Part shown: one piece after another, positions 57,069 through 64,000 of the stretch
How positions within the stretch are numbered: the stretch's first letter is position 1
How the letters are laid out: each line of letters begins with the position of its first letter
Origin: Pseudomonas sp. URMO17WK12:I2
Lineage (GTDB): Bacteria > Pseudomonadota > Gammaproteobacteria > Pseudomonadales > Pseudomonadaceae
Direction: 5' to 3'
NCBI RefSeq assembly: GCF_003253735.1
Contig: NZ_QKYW01000002.1
Coordinates: 756,865-820,864 of the forward strand
DNA: 64,000 nucleotides
Notes under the pieces: model-generated
Database searches by the model: none
The model's input: the letters and a program-made list of their open reading frames with translations, nothing else
What the model was told of the DNA's origin: nothing
Position numbers and translations under genes: made by a program

Positions 57069-57434
57069 CTAACTGCGTTTCAGCGAACGGCTCATGGCCT
57101 TGGCCATATCCTGGTCGACCTGGTGGCGCCAGTCGCGGTCCCGATCACTGTCGGGCTGCAAACGCCGCTCGATACCGGCGTTGGCGCTGGCCTGGCATTG
57201 CTGGAAGCCGTCATCCCAGCCGGTGGCGTACTGCTTATCGGCCAGGTACTGCGGCACGTTCTTGCGAAACGCACCGAGTGCCTTGGCCGCGCTGTCGCCG
57301 CTGGCACAACCATCGGCATAACCCGAGGCGAAGGCCGGCGGATAGCCCTGGGCGAGCAGGTAGTCACGGGTGCTCTGACAACCGCCGAGCAGCGGCAGCA
57401 GCATTGCCAGAAACAGCAGGGCTCTGGTGGCCAT
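57069..57434 (-). CDS. Small lipoprotein of unknown function
   Basis: A 121-residue lipoprotein with lipobox LGGC (Cys19 after MATRALLFLAMLLPLLGG). The mature part is hydrophilic, with three further Cys (DGCASG, FQQCQAS) and repeated Tyr/Gly patterns (GYPPAFASGYADGCASG, YATGWDDGFQQC). It starts 13 bases after the dual-specificity phosphatase gene and is probably the last gene of that operon. No family recognised. Confidence 0.72.
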   Translation of the reverse strand: MATRALLFLAMLLPLLGGCQSTRDYLLAQGYPPAFASGYADGCASGDSAAKALGAFRKNVPQYLADKQYATGWDDGFQQCQASANAGIERRLQPDSDRDRDWRHQVDQDMAKAMSRSLKRS

Positions 57435-57447
57435 GGTGATCACCTCG

Positions 57448-58089
57448 CTACTCGTTGAGGGCGTTGAGCAACTTGTCGCGCCATGCACAGTAGGCCCAGG
57501 GGCTGGTACTACAGGCGCCACTGGCCAGGGCCTGGCCGAAGCGTGACAGATCGACCTCGCGCACATAGCGCTCGGCATCCTCGAAACGTTCCTGACCGCC
57601 GAAGCCTGCGCCACGCATTTCGGCAATCGCCTGCTGCTTGCTCCAGCCCTGATAGACGATGCGGTACATGGCCGCGATCAGGCCGGTGCGGTTCTGCCCG
57701 TGCTTGCAGTGGATCAGCACCGGGCCACGCAACTGTGCCTCGCGGATGCTGCGCAGCGCCTGCAGCACATCGGCATCATCGACGCGGTCGGCGTGCAGCG
57801 GCTGCTGGATCAGGCGAATACCGGGATCGCTCAGCCACTCGCTATCGCTGCGCTGATAGAAGTTGATCACCGTGGCGATCTTCAAGCGCTGCAGCTCACC
57901 CTGCTGAACGGCATTGGGCAGCGCGCTGCGATACAGATCCGGCTGCATGCGGTAGAGGTTGAAGGTTTTGTCCACCGGTGTGGCCCACTGCGCTTCGGCG
58001 GCAGCGCCTTGCAGGGCGCTCCAGGCAGGCATGCAAGGCGCACCGAGCAACAGCATGAGCAACAGCGTGCGTAAGGTCATCGTCTTCAT
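57448..58089 (-). CDS. Periplasmic dual-specificity/tyrosine phosphatase
   Basis: A 213-residue protein with a signal peptide (TLRTLLLMLLLGAPCMPAWS) and the cysteine-phosphatase signature HCKHGQNRTG (127-136, C128 and R134). It resembles exported DSP-type phosphatases that act on lipid or protein phosphates. It overlaps the PAP2 gene by 4 bases (ATGA), so the two are coupled. In this operon an envelope phospholipid or lipid A intermediate is a likelier substrate than phosphotyrosine (inference). Confidence 0.85.
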   Translation of the reverse strand: MKTMTLRTLLLMLLLGAPCMPAWSALQGAAAEAQWATPVDKTFNLYRMQPDLYRSALPNAVQQGELQRLKIATVINFYQRSDSEWLSDPGIRLIQQPLHADRVDDADVLQALRSIREAQLRGPVLIHCKHGQNRTGLIAAMYRIVYQGWSKQQAIAEMRGAGFGGQERFEDAERYVREVDLSRFGQALASGACSTSPWAYCAWRDKLLNALNE

Positions 58090-58859
58090 GCCGGCCGCTC
58101 CTGGCCCATGATCGGCGACGGCAACGCAGGCTGCGTCGCACTGCGGTACAGCAGCACGCGGTAGGCCACCACGGCGATCACCCAGTCGAGCAGCAGTGTC
58201 CAAAGGTTATGGGAGAGAAAATGCGCGCCCTGCATCATCCGCCCGAGCGACAGCACGCAACCCAGCATCAGGGCCAAACCCAGTGCCCAGCGGGCCAGGC
58301 GCGGGCGTCGGTCACGCAGCGCGAAATACAGCGCCAGCAAGGCGAAACCGGTAGAAGCGTGGCCGCCCGGCCAGCAGCGCCCGGGCTTGTCGGTTAGCGG
58401 ACGCTCGCCGATCAGCGGGCTGAAGGCTTCGTGGCCGCCGAACTGGGTGAGGCTCCACGGGCATTGCACAGCGGTGAGCGTCTTGAGCGGCGGCACGATG
58501 CTGGTCGACAGCCCCAGCGCCAGCACCAGATAGCCCAGCTCGCGACGCCAGCTGCGCAGCCTTACCGGCAGCAAGCTGACCAGAAAGGCGGCGATGCAGG
58601 CCATGCCGAGGCAGATGACCATGATCTTGACCTGGTCATGCAGCACGTTTTCCAGCCAGGAACTGCTGCCGCCGATAAAGCCCTTGGCCGGGTCGTAGAA
58701 CTGTTCGGCCAGGGCGAAGTCCAGCGGTTTGGGATCGAGCACCAGCAGCAGCGCCATCAGGCCCAGCGGGATACCCAACCACAGCCGGAAGTTGAACGGG
58801 CGCGACGGCAGCGGTGAACGGCTCGATGGCATGGCGTACTCCTCGACGACCGGCTTCAT
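58086..58859 (-). CDS. PAP2-family membrane phosphatase (lipid phosphatase)
   Basis: A 257-residue inner-membrane protein with about six hydrophobic segments and the three PAP2 motifs: K126-based KTLTAVQCPW, PGGHAS with H167, and GRMMQGAHFLSH with R206, H212 and H216. The family includes undecaprenyl-diphosphate and lipid A phosphatases. The start overlaps the sulfatase stop (ATGA), which favours the ATG at 58859. Cotranscription with the sulfatase and DSP genes, and the ColR-type box upstream, suggest envelope remodelling. Confidence 0.87.
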   Translation of the reverse strand: MKPVVEEYAMPSSRSPLPSRPFNFRLWLGIPLGLMALLLVLDPKPLDFALAEQFYDPAKGFIGGSSSWLENVLHDQVKIMVICLGMACIAAFLVSLLPVRLRSWRRELGYLVLALGLSTSIVPPLKTLTAVQCPWSLTQFGGHEAFSPLIGERPLTDKPGRCWPGGHASTGFALLALYFALRDRRPRLARWALGLALMLGCVLSLGRMMQGAHFLSHNLWTLLLDWVIAVVAYRVLLYRSATQPALPSPIMGQERPA

Positions 58860-60811
58860 GGATGGCTGGCAACAGTGGCCGAGTGGCTGGGGTGCCAGCT
58901 CAGCAGATCGTGGGTGAAGTTATGGCTCGCGCCCTGGTAGTAGGCGATATCGCGCTCCACCAGCTGGTCACTCTTGGCTGCGACCTGCTCACGGCTGATA
59001 CCCAAGGCATCGTCGTGGCGGCGCATGGCGCGTTTGGGGCTGAGAATCGCCAGGTTCTGGCCGTCGAACAGGCCCAGGTGCTGGTAATTGCCGATCAGCG
59101 CGCGACCAGCCGGGGCGTCGTCGCGCAGCACGTTGTGGCCGAAGAAGGTCGAGGTGTAGTCGAAGCCCATCAGCCCGAGCAATGTCGGCGCAATATCGAT
59201 CTGGCTGGTAAGCCGGGTGACCTCGGCCGGCGTGACGATGCCAGGCCCGTAAATGAACATCGGGATGTGGTAATTGGCCACCGGCAGGTCTTCCTTGCCG
59301 GCGCTACCGGCGGTGTGGTCGGCGACGAACACGAACAGGGTGTTGGCGAACCAGGGTTTGCTCTTCGCCTCGGCGAGGAAGCGGCCGATGGCATAGTCGG
59401 TGTACTTCAGCGCACCTTCCCGGCCGCTGCCGGAAGGGATGTCTATGCGCCCATCCGGGTAGGTGTACGGGCGGTGGTTGGACGTGGTCATCAGTTGCAG
59501 GAAGAACGGCTTGCCGGCGGCGTGGTCGGCATCGGCCACACGCAGTGTCTGCGCGTACAGGTCCTCGTCACTCATGCCCCAGGCGTTCTGGAAGGTCATC
59601 TCGTCGCTGGCGACGCTGCTCTGGTCGACGATCCGGTAGCCGTTGCCGCCGAAGAAGGCATTCATGTTGTCGAAGTAACCACGGCCGCCATACATGAACA
59701 CGCTGTCGTAGCCCTTGTCCCTGAACTGCTGGCCGAGGCTGGCGTAACCGGACTCGCGGCCGATGCGCTTGACGATCGAGCGCCCCGGCGTCGGCGGCAT
59801 CGACAGGGTGATCGCCTCCAGGCCGCGGTCGGTGCGCGTGCCCGTGGCGTACAGGTTGCTGAAGAACAGGCTGTGTTTGCTCAGCGCATCGAGGTTGGGC
59901 GTCAGGCCACGGGGATCACCGAAGGCGCCGAGGTAGCGCGCACTGAGGCTCTCGACGGTGACCAGCACCACGTTATGGCGCTGCTGCGGGCCCGGGTTGT
60001 CGACTACCCGGCGGATATCCTCGGGGTCGTCGTTGACGAAGCGCGCGTTGCTTTCGGCCACTTCCTGGCGCAGCAGCGAGCCGACCTGCTCATCGGGCAG
60101 GGTGGCGTAGAACTTCATGTAGTCCAGCTCGTTGTTGCGAAAGGCGGCGAAGAACTGGAACGGGCCATTGCTGGCCAGCTCGTTCTGGTAGGCATTGCCG
60201 CCCAACCCGCGAGGGAAGTTCTGGTTGACTGCCAGGGTCGCCAGCACAGCCCCGGCAAGCAGCAGGCCCCAGGCACCCAGGGCCGTCTTGTGCGGCATCA
60301 GCGGTGCGCCAAGCGCCCGGTTCAGCGGGCGCCCCATGGCCAGCGTCAGGAACACCGCCATCAGCGCCAGCGCGGCGATCAGCGGATACACCGGGTACGA
60401 CTCGAGGATGTTGTTGATCACCTCCTCCGAGTACACCAGATAGTCCACGGCGATGAAGTTGAAGCGCACGCCGAACTCGTCCCAGAACAGCCATTCGGCG
60501 GTGGCGGTGAACAGCATCACGAACAGGCTGATGCCGAGCAGCAGGTGCAGAAACACGCGATGGCCGCGGAGCCTCCACAACCGATGCGGGCAGAGGAGCA
60601 GGTAGAGCGCCAGCGGCAGCGTGGCATACAGCAAAAAGGTCGCGTCGTAGGCCAGCCCTACCGCGAAGATGCGCACGATCTCAACGCCGCTGGCGCCTGC
60701 ATCGCCCCAATGGGCAATCAACAGGGCGCCGCGGGTGAGTACAAAGGTGCTCGCCCAGGCAAGCAGGACAATCGACAAGTAACGTAGTTGGGCGTATCGA
60801 AGCTGTGGCAT
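58856..60811 (-). CDS. LTA synthase-family sulfatase (membrane phosphotransferase-like)
   Basis: A 651-residue protein with five N-terminal membrane segments (to about residue 195) and a large periplasmic sulfatase-fold domain. The metal/catalytic residues are visible: E287 (VTVESLSARYLG), Thr327 in GTRTDRG, and FVFVADHTAG. This is the layout of lipoteichoic acid synthase, OpgB and phosphoethanolamine transferases. In Pseudomonas it probably adds phosphoglycerol or a similar group to envelope glycans or lipids; opgD in this window hints at glucans, but that is inference. First gene of the operon divergent from colRS. Confidence 0.86.
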   Translation of the reverse strand: MPQLRYAQLRYLSIVLLAWASTFVLTRGALLIAHWGDAGASGVEIVRIFAVGLAYDATFLLYATLPLALYLLLCPHRLWRLRGHRVFLHLLLGISLFVMLFTATAEWLFWDEFGVRFNFIAVDYLVYSEEVINNILESYPVYPLIAALALMAVFLTLAMGRPLNRALGAPLMPHKTALGAWGLLLAGAVLATLAVNQNFPRGLGGNAYQNELASNGPFQFFAAFRNNELDYMKFYATLPDEQVGSLLRQEVAESNARFVNDDPEDIRRVVDNPGPQQRHNVVLVTVESLSARYLGAFGDPRGLTPNLDALSKHSLFFSNLYATGTRTDRGLEAITLSMPPTPGRSIVKRIGRESGYASLGQQFRDKGYDSVFMYGGRGYFDNMNAFFGGNGYRIVDQSSVASDEMTFQNAWGMSDEDLYAQTLRVADADHAAGKPFFLQLMTTSNHRPYTYPDGRIDIPSGSGREGALKYTDYAIGRFLAEAKSKPWFANTLFVFVADHTAGSAGKEDLPVANYHIPMFIYGPGIVTPAEVTRLTSQIDIAPTLLGLMGFDYTSTFFGHNVLRDDAPAGRALIGNYQHLGLFDGQNLAILSPKRAMRRHDDALGISREQVAAKSDQLVERDIAYYQGASHNFTHDLLSWHPSHSATVASHP

Positions 60812-60879
60812 CGTATGGTCCTGGCTGGATGAACGAGCTCAGTCTCGCGATGGCCCCGTGAGGGCTTCGTCATGGCCGT

Positions 60880-60895
60880 GTGAAAAAAACGTCAA
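60880..60895 (-). promoter_or_regulatory. ColR-type box between sulfatase operon and colRS
   Basis: Read on the minus strand, TTGACGTTTTTTTCAC fits the ColR consensus as I recall it (YYNASNNYTTTTTSAC) at every fixed position. It lies 69 bases before the sulfatase ATG and 21 bases before the colR ATG, in the divergent promoter region. It can serve both directions. Confidence 0.75.
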
Positions 60896-60916
60896 TCCCC
60901 GTGAAGAGAACGTTGC

Positions 60917-61600
60917 ATGCGCATTCTGGTGATCGAAGACAACCGCGACATCCTGGCCAATATCCTCGATTACCTGCAGCTCAAGGGGTACACGGCCGAT
61001 TGCGCGCAGGACGGCCTCAGCGGCCTGCATCTGGCCACTCAGGGGCACTACGACCTGATCGTGCTGGACATCATGTTGCCCGGCCTGGACGGCTACCAGC
61101 TATGCCGGCGCCTGCGTGAAGAGGCGCGCAGCAGCATCCCGATCCTCATGCTCACCGCGCGCGATGCCCTGGAGGACCGCCTGCAGGGCCTGAGCGCCGG
61201 CGCCGACGATTACCTGGTCAAACCGTTCGCGCTGTCCGAGCTGGTGGCGCGCATCGAAGCCATCCTGCGCCGCTCCCAGGGCAACCGCCGGCGCCTGCTG
61301 GAAGTCGCCGACCTGGCCTACGACCTGGACATGCTCAGCGTGACCCGCGCCGGCGTGCCGATCAAACTCAACCCGCTGGGCATGAAGCTGCTGATGATCC
61401 TGATGCAGCGCTCGCCTGCCGTGGTGCGCCGCGAGGCGCTGGAAGAAGCCCTGTGGGGTGACGACTGCCCGGACAGCGACAGCCTGCGCAGCCATATCCA
61501 TCAGTTGCGTCAGGCCATCGACAAGCCCTTTGCCACGGCCCTGCTGCACACCGTGCACGGCGTGGGCTACCGCCTCGCGGCCAACCCCGATGCAAAATAA
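60917..61600 (+). CDS. colR: Response regulator ColR
   Basis: An OmpR-type regulator of outer-membrane integrity, responding with ColS to excess metals and polymyxin-like stress. The 227-residue protein has a receiver with D51 (LIVLDIMLPGLDGY) and a winged-helix output domain (DCPDSDSLRSHIHQLRQAID, LLHTVHGVGYRLA). The DDCPDSDSLRSH stretch is typical of ColR. It overlaps colS by 11 bases, so the two are coupled. A ColR-type box 21 bases upstream suggests autoregulation. Confidence 0.9.
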   Translation: MRILVIEDNRDILANILDYLQLKGYTADCAQDGLSGLHLATQGHYDLIVLDIMLPGLDGYQLCRRLREEARSSIPILMLTARDALEDRLQGLSAGADDYLVKPFALSELVARIEAILRRSQGNRRRLLEVADLAYDLDMLSVTRAGVPIKLNPLGMKLLMILMQRSPAVVRREALEEALWGDDCPDSDSLRSHIHQLRQAIDKPFATALLHTVHGVGYRLAANPDAK

Positions 61601-62861
61601 GCAACCGTTTCGCCGACGCATCCTGATCGCCTTCGCGACCATGACCATCCTGGTCAGCGGAGTGTTTTCCCTGAGCATCGTGGCCATCGTGCACCTGATC
61701 GAGGAGCATCTGGTGTCCGAAGAGCTCGCCCTCGAGCTAGGCGTGGTGGTGCAGCAGGATCTGAAGAGCGGTCAGGCGCCACGCCTGGATTCACGCACCC
61801 GCTTCTTCGCCTCGAACTACCCGCAGTACGCCATTCCGCAGCGTTATGCCGACCTGCCGGAAGGCTTCAGTGAGCAGCTGGAGGGCGAACGGGCGTTCTA
61901 CATCTTCACCGAGGTCATCAACGGCGACCGCTACCTGCTGGTGCAGGAACAGAGTGATTTCGAGAAACGCGAGCAGGTGTTGTTCAACGTCGTGCTGGCC
62001 GGCTTTCTGCTGTCGGTGCTCGGCGCCCTGGTGCTGGGCTGGCTGATGTCCGAGCGGGTGATGCGCCCGGTCAGCAAACTGGCCAATCAGGTGCGCCACC
62101 GCGACCAGCTCCTGCCACTGGCGCCTGCCCTGGCACCGGAGTACCCGGACGACGAGGTGGGCCAGCTTGCCGCCGCGTTCGACAGCACCCTGGGCCGCCT
62201 GCGCCAGTCGCTGGAGCGCGAGCGGCTGTTCACCAGTGACGTCAGCCACGAGCTGCGCACGCCACTGATGGTCATCGCCAGCTCCTGCGAGCTGCTTTCC
62301 CAGGTTGACCTGGAACCAACGCAGCGCAAGCAAGTGCAGCGCATCGAACGGGCCAGCGCGGAAATGCAGGATCTGGTGCAGACCTTCCTGCAGCTGGCCC
62401 GCGTCAAAGGTAACGAAACCCTGTTCGCCGGCAGTGCCAGCCTGCGGCAGATCGCCGACGAGCAGGTGGAGACCTGGGCACCGCTGATGCGCGAAAAGGG
62501 CCTGGACTTCCAGGTCGAGGTACAGGCGCTGCACGAGGGTGTCTACAACCCGACCCTGCTGCGCACGGTGATGGCCAACCTGCTGCGCAATGCCCTGCAC
62601 TACACCGAAACCGGTTTCGTGAAACTGACCTTGCAGCAGAACGGCTTTCGCGTCGAAGACAGCGGCGTCGGCATACCCGAGCAGCACCACGAGCAGATTT
62701 TCGACCCTTTCGTGCGTGGCGAGCAGGCCCGTGGCGAGGGGCTTGGCCTGGGGCTGTCGCTGGTCAAGCGGATCTGCGCTCATCAAGGCTGGCAAATCAG
62801 CGTGCACAGCCTGCCGGTGACGGGCAGCTGCTTTGAAGTGACATTCCAGGCCGCCAGCTGA
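61590..62861 (+). CDS. colS: Sensor histidine kinase ColS
   Basis: The inner-membrane partner of ColR. The 423-residue protein has two membrane segments (about 12-36 and 133-153) around a roughly 95-residue periplasmic loop. A short HAMP, HisKA with H220 (DVSHELRTPL) and an ATPase domain (NLLRNALHYTE, DSGVGIPEQ, GEGLGLGLSLV) follow. The loop contains E125-K-R-E128 next to the second membrane segment, resembling the metal-sensing ExxE motif reported for ColS. The stop codon overlaps the second ColR-type box. Confidence 0.9.
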   Translation: MQNKQPFRRRILIAFATMTILVSGVFSLSIVAIVHLIEEHLVSEELALELGVVVQQDLKSGQAPRLDSRTRFFASNYPQYAIPQRYADLPEGFSEQLEGERAFYIFTEVINGDRYLLVQEQSDFEKREQVLFNVVLAGFLLSVLGALVLGWLMSERVMRPVSKLANQVRHRDQLLPLAPALAPEYPDDEVGQLAAAFDSTLGRLRQSLERERLFTSDVSHELRTPLMVIASSCELLSQVDLEPTQRKQVQRIERASAEMQDLVQTFLQLARVKGNETLFAGSASLRQIADEQVETWAPLMREKGLDFQVEVQALHEGVYNPTLLRTVMANLLRNALHYTETGFVKLTLQQNGFRVEDSGVGIPEQHHEQIFDPFVRGEQARGEGLGLGLSLVKRICAHQGWQISVHSLPVTGSCFEVTFQAAS

Positions 62862-62873
62862 CGTTTTTTTCAC
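62858..62873 (+). promoter_or_regulatory. ColR-type box in front of the methyltransferase/wapQ pair
   Basis: CTGACGTTTTTTTCAC shares a 15-base identity with the box at 60880-60895 and fits the recalled consensus fully. It lies 68 bases before the methyltransferase ATG, a normal activator distance. The methyltransferase/wapQ operon is a known ColRS target in P. fluorescens. Confidence 0.78.
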
Positions 62874-62940
62874 GTTTGTTTGACGGGTTCATCAGAACCC
62901 GGCTCCTAACATCGAGGCACTCTCTTAGAGGTGCCTCGTC

Positions 62941-63618
62941 ATGTCCAAGCCCCGCTCCATCGAACTGGCCTTCTCCGGCAAATACGACCGGCAACACGCG
63001 CAGAACTACCTGTACAAGCACCAGGACGGCATGGCCAGGCGCCTGTCGCACTGGCGTGACGTTCAGGTCGGCCGCAGTGCCCTGCGCCTCGCGGGTGACC
63101 CCAATCTGGTGCTGGACCTGCCCTGCGGCGCGGGCCGCTTCTGGCCGATGCTCGCCGAACACGCGAACCGGGTAATCCTGGCGGCCGACAACTCCACGGA
63201 CATGCTCGCCACCGCCCTCGCCGGCCAGCCACCCGAGGTCGTCAACCGGGTAAAAACCTTCAAGACCTCGGCCTTCGATATCGCCCTGGGCGATAACTCG
63301 GTGGACTGCGTGTTCTGCATTCGCCTGCTGCATCACTTCCAATCGGCAGAGCACCGTTTGACGGCGCTACGCGAATTCCACCGGGTTACCCGCGATAGCG
63401 TGATCGTCTCGCTGTGGGTCGATGGCAACTACAAGGCCTGGCGTCGTAATCGCCTCGAAAAGCGCCGCGGCGGTGGTGAGAATCGCTTCGTGGTGCGCCG
63501 TGAGGAGATCGAGTCCGAGTTTCTCAAGGCAGGTTTTCAGGTGCTCGGCCACCGCGACTTCTTACCCGGCTATGCCATGTGGCGCACCTATGTACTGCGC
63601 AAATGCGAGGTGCTGTGA
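62941..63618 (+). CDS. SAM-dependent methyltransferase of the colRS-wapQ locus (Orf222-like)
   Basis: A 225-residue cytoplasmic protein with class I methyltransferase motifs LVLDLPCGAGRFWP (motif I, about 56-69), ILAADNSTDML and DCVFCIRLLHHF, and a basic C-terminal part (RRNRLEKRRGGG). The ORF222-type methyltransferase next to wapQ is linked to lipopolysaccharide modification in Pseudomonas. GAGGTGCC lies upstream of the ATG. Its stop overlaps the next gene's start (ATGA-type), so the two are coupled. Confidence 0.85.
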   Translation: MSKPRSIELAFSGKYDRQHAQNYLYKHQDGMARRLSHWRDVQVGRSALRLAGDPNLVLDLPCGAGRFWPMLAEHANRVILAADNSTDMLATALAGQPPEVVNRVKTFKTSAFDIALGDNSVDCVFCIRLLHHFQSAEHRLTALREFHRVTRDSVIVSLWVDGNYKAWRRNRLEKRRGGGENRFVVRREEIESEFLKAGFQVLGHRDFLPGYAMWRTYVLRKCEVL

Positions 63619-64000
63619 TGGCGCTGGTAATCGGTTATCGATCGGCAGTGCAGGCCAGCCCCTTCGAGCGCTGGTGGCAATGCCGAGGCGCCTGGGTGGA
63701 ACCGCTCAACAAGCGCCGCGATGGTGAAAGCGGCGTGCAACTGTTGCAGCCACGCAACCCTTCGCACCCGACGCTGTACAGCAAACGCCAAACCGGCCAC
63801 CTGTACCGCAGCCTGCGCCACCCACTTGGCCGCCCGACCATCATGCGTGAGCTACATGCCTATCAGGCATTCGCTGAATTGGGCGTCAACGTACCAAAGC
63901 TCGTTTATGGCTCGGCCAGAAAGCACCAAGGCCAGTGGCAGGCGCTGCTGATTACCCAGGCGCTGACGGGTTTTATCAGCCTGGAGCAGTGGTACGAAGC
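63618..64000 (+). CDS. wapQ: WapQ/InaA-type lipopolysaccharide kinase, N-terminal part
   Basis: The first 127 residues of a gene that runs off the window. LYSKRQTGHLYRSLRHPLGR, then MRELHAYQAFAELGVNVPKL and ALLITQALTGFISLEQWYE, match the N-lobe of LPS core heptose kinase-like proteins (Kdo/WaaP family): a Lys/Arg region and the Glu of helix C are present; the catalytic loop lies beyond the end. The ATG overlaps the methyltransferase TGA. By position it is wapQ, annotated inaA in some species. Confidence 0.78.
   Translation, partial: MALVIGYRSAVQASPFERWWQCRGAWVEPLNKRRDGESGVQLLQPRNPSHPTLYSKRQTGHLYRSLRHPLGRPTIMRELHAYQAFAELGVNVPKLVYGSARKHQGQWQALLITQALTGFISLEQWYE

Overview
The window is GC-rich bacterial chromosome with dense genes and little intergenic space. 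Its gene content points to Pseudomonas: a complete wsp surface-sensing operon, bifA beside sodB, an icmP-type imelysin cluster, lptF, colRS followed by a methyltransferase and a wapQ-like kinase, and REP-type extragenic palindromes. As far as I remember P. aeruginosa gene order, the window joins blocks that are separate there: sodB-bifA-icmP, tsaB-adk-ppc-lptF, lysS-prfB-wsp, recJ-yaeQ, sbcCD and colRS. That suggests a Pseudomonas species outside P. aeruginosa; I cannot name it. I see no tRNA, rRNA, CRISPR array, integrase or full-length insertion sequence.

Layout. 1-8160: the end of sodB, the c-di-GMP phosphodiesterase bifA, then an iron-linked cluster of envelope proteins (imelysin lipoprotein IcmP, SH3-like protein, di-haem oxidoreductase, second imelysin, DUF1513 protein), ending in REP palindromes. 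8166-22436: mostly housekeeping genes on the minus strand (DUF72, tsaB, acid phosphatase, adk, ppc, QEGLA protease-like protein, lysS, prfB with its programmed frameshift), broken by a plus-strand pair encoding a DUF4398 lipoprotein and the OmpA-like LptF. 22512-32945: a MITE-like element, a membrane diguanylate cyclase, and the wspA-B-C-D-E-F-R operon. 33134-42118: DUF533 protein, recJ, yaeQ, opgD, an ankyrin protein and sbcC. 42290-50383: an accessory block (aldose dehydrogenase, a dicarboxylate-carrier/amidohydrolase operon with a divergent GntR regulator, two chemoreceptors) that separates sbcC from sbcD. 50622-56967: sbcD, a secreted methyltransferase-like protein with an APC permease, a HAD phosphatase, a DUF6434 protein and chrA, interspersed with repeat elements. 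57069-64000: an envelope-phosphatase operon (LTA-synthase-like sulfatase, PAP2, dual-specificity phosphatase, lipoprotein) divergent from colRS, then a methyltransferase and the start of a wapQ-type kinase.

Two themes run through the window. The first is surface and c-di-GMP signalling: BifA degrades c-di-GMP, WspR and the dCache cyclase make it, and WspA plus two further chemoreceptors sense signals. The second is envelope maintenance: ColRS, the sulfatase/PAP2 operon, OpgD, LptF and several lipoproteins. Identical 16-base ColR-type boxes lie in front of the divergent sulfatase/colRS promoters and in front of the methyltransferase-kinase pair.

The least expected structure is in the spaces between genes. 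Three elements share related terminal inverted repeats (around 19.6, 50.4 and 55.0 kb). Two of them carry the same ends but different cores: one a REP palindrome, the other a run of perfect hairpins. Their ends, and that of a fourth unrelated repeat, repeatedly coincide with the stop codons of neighbouring genes.
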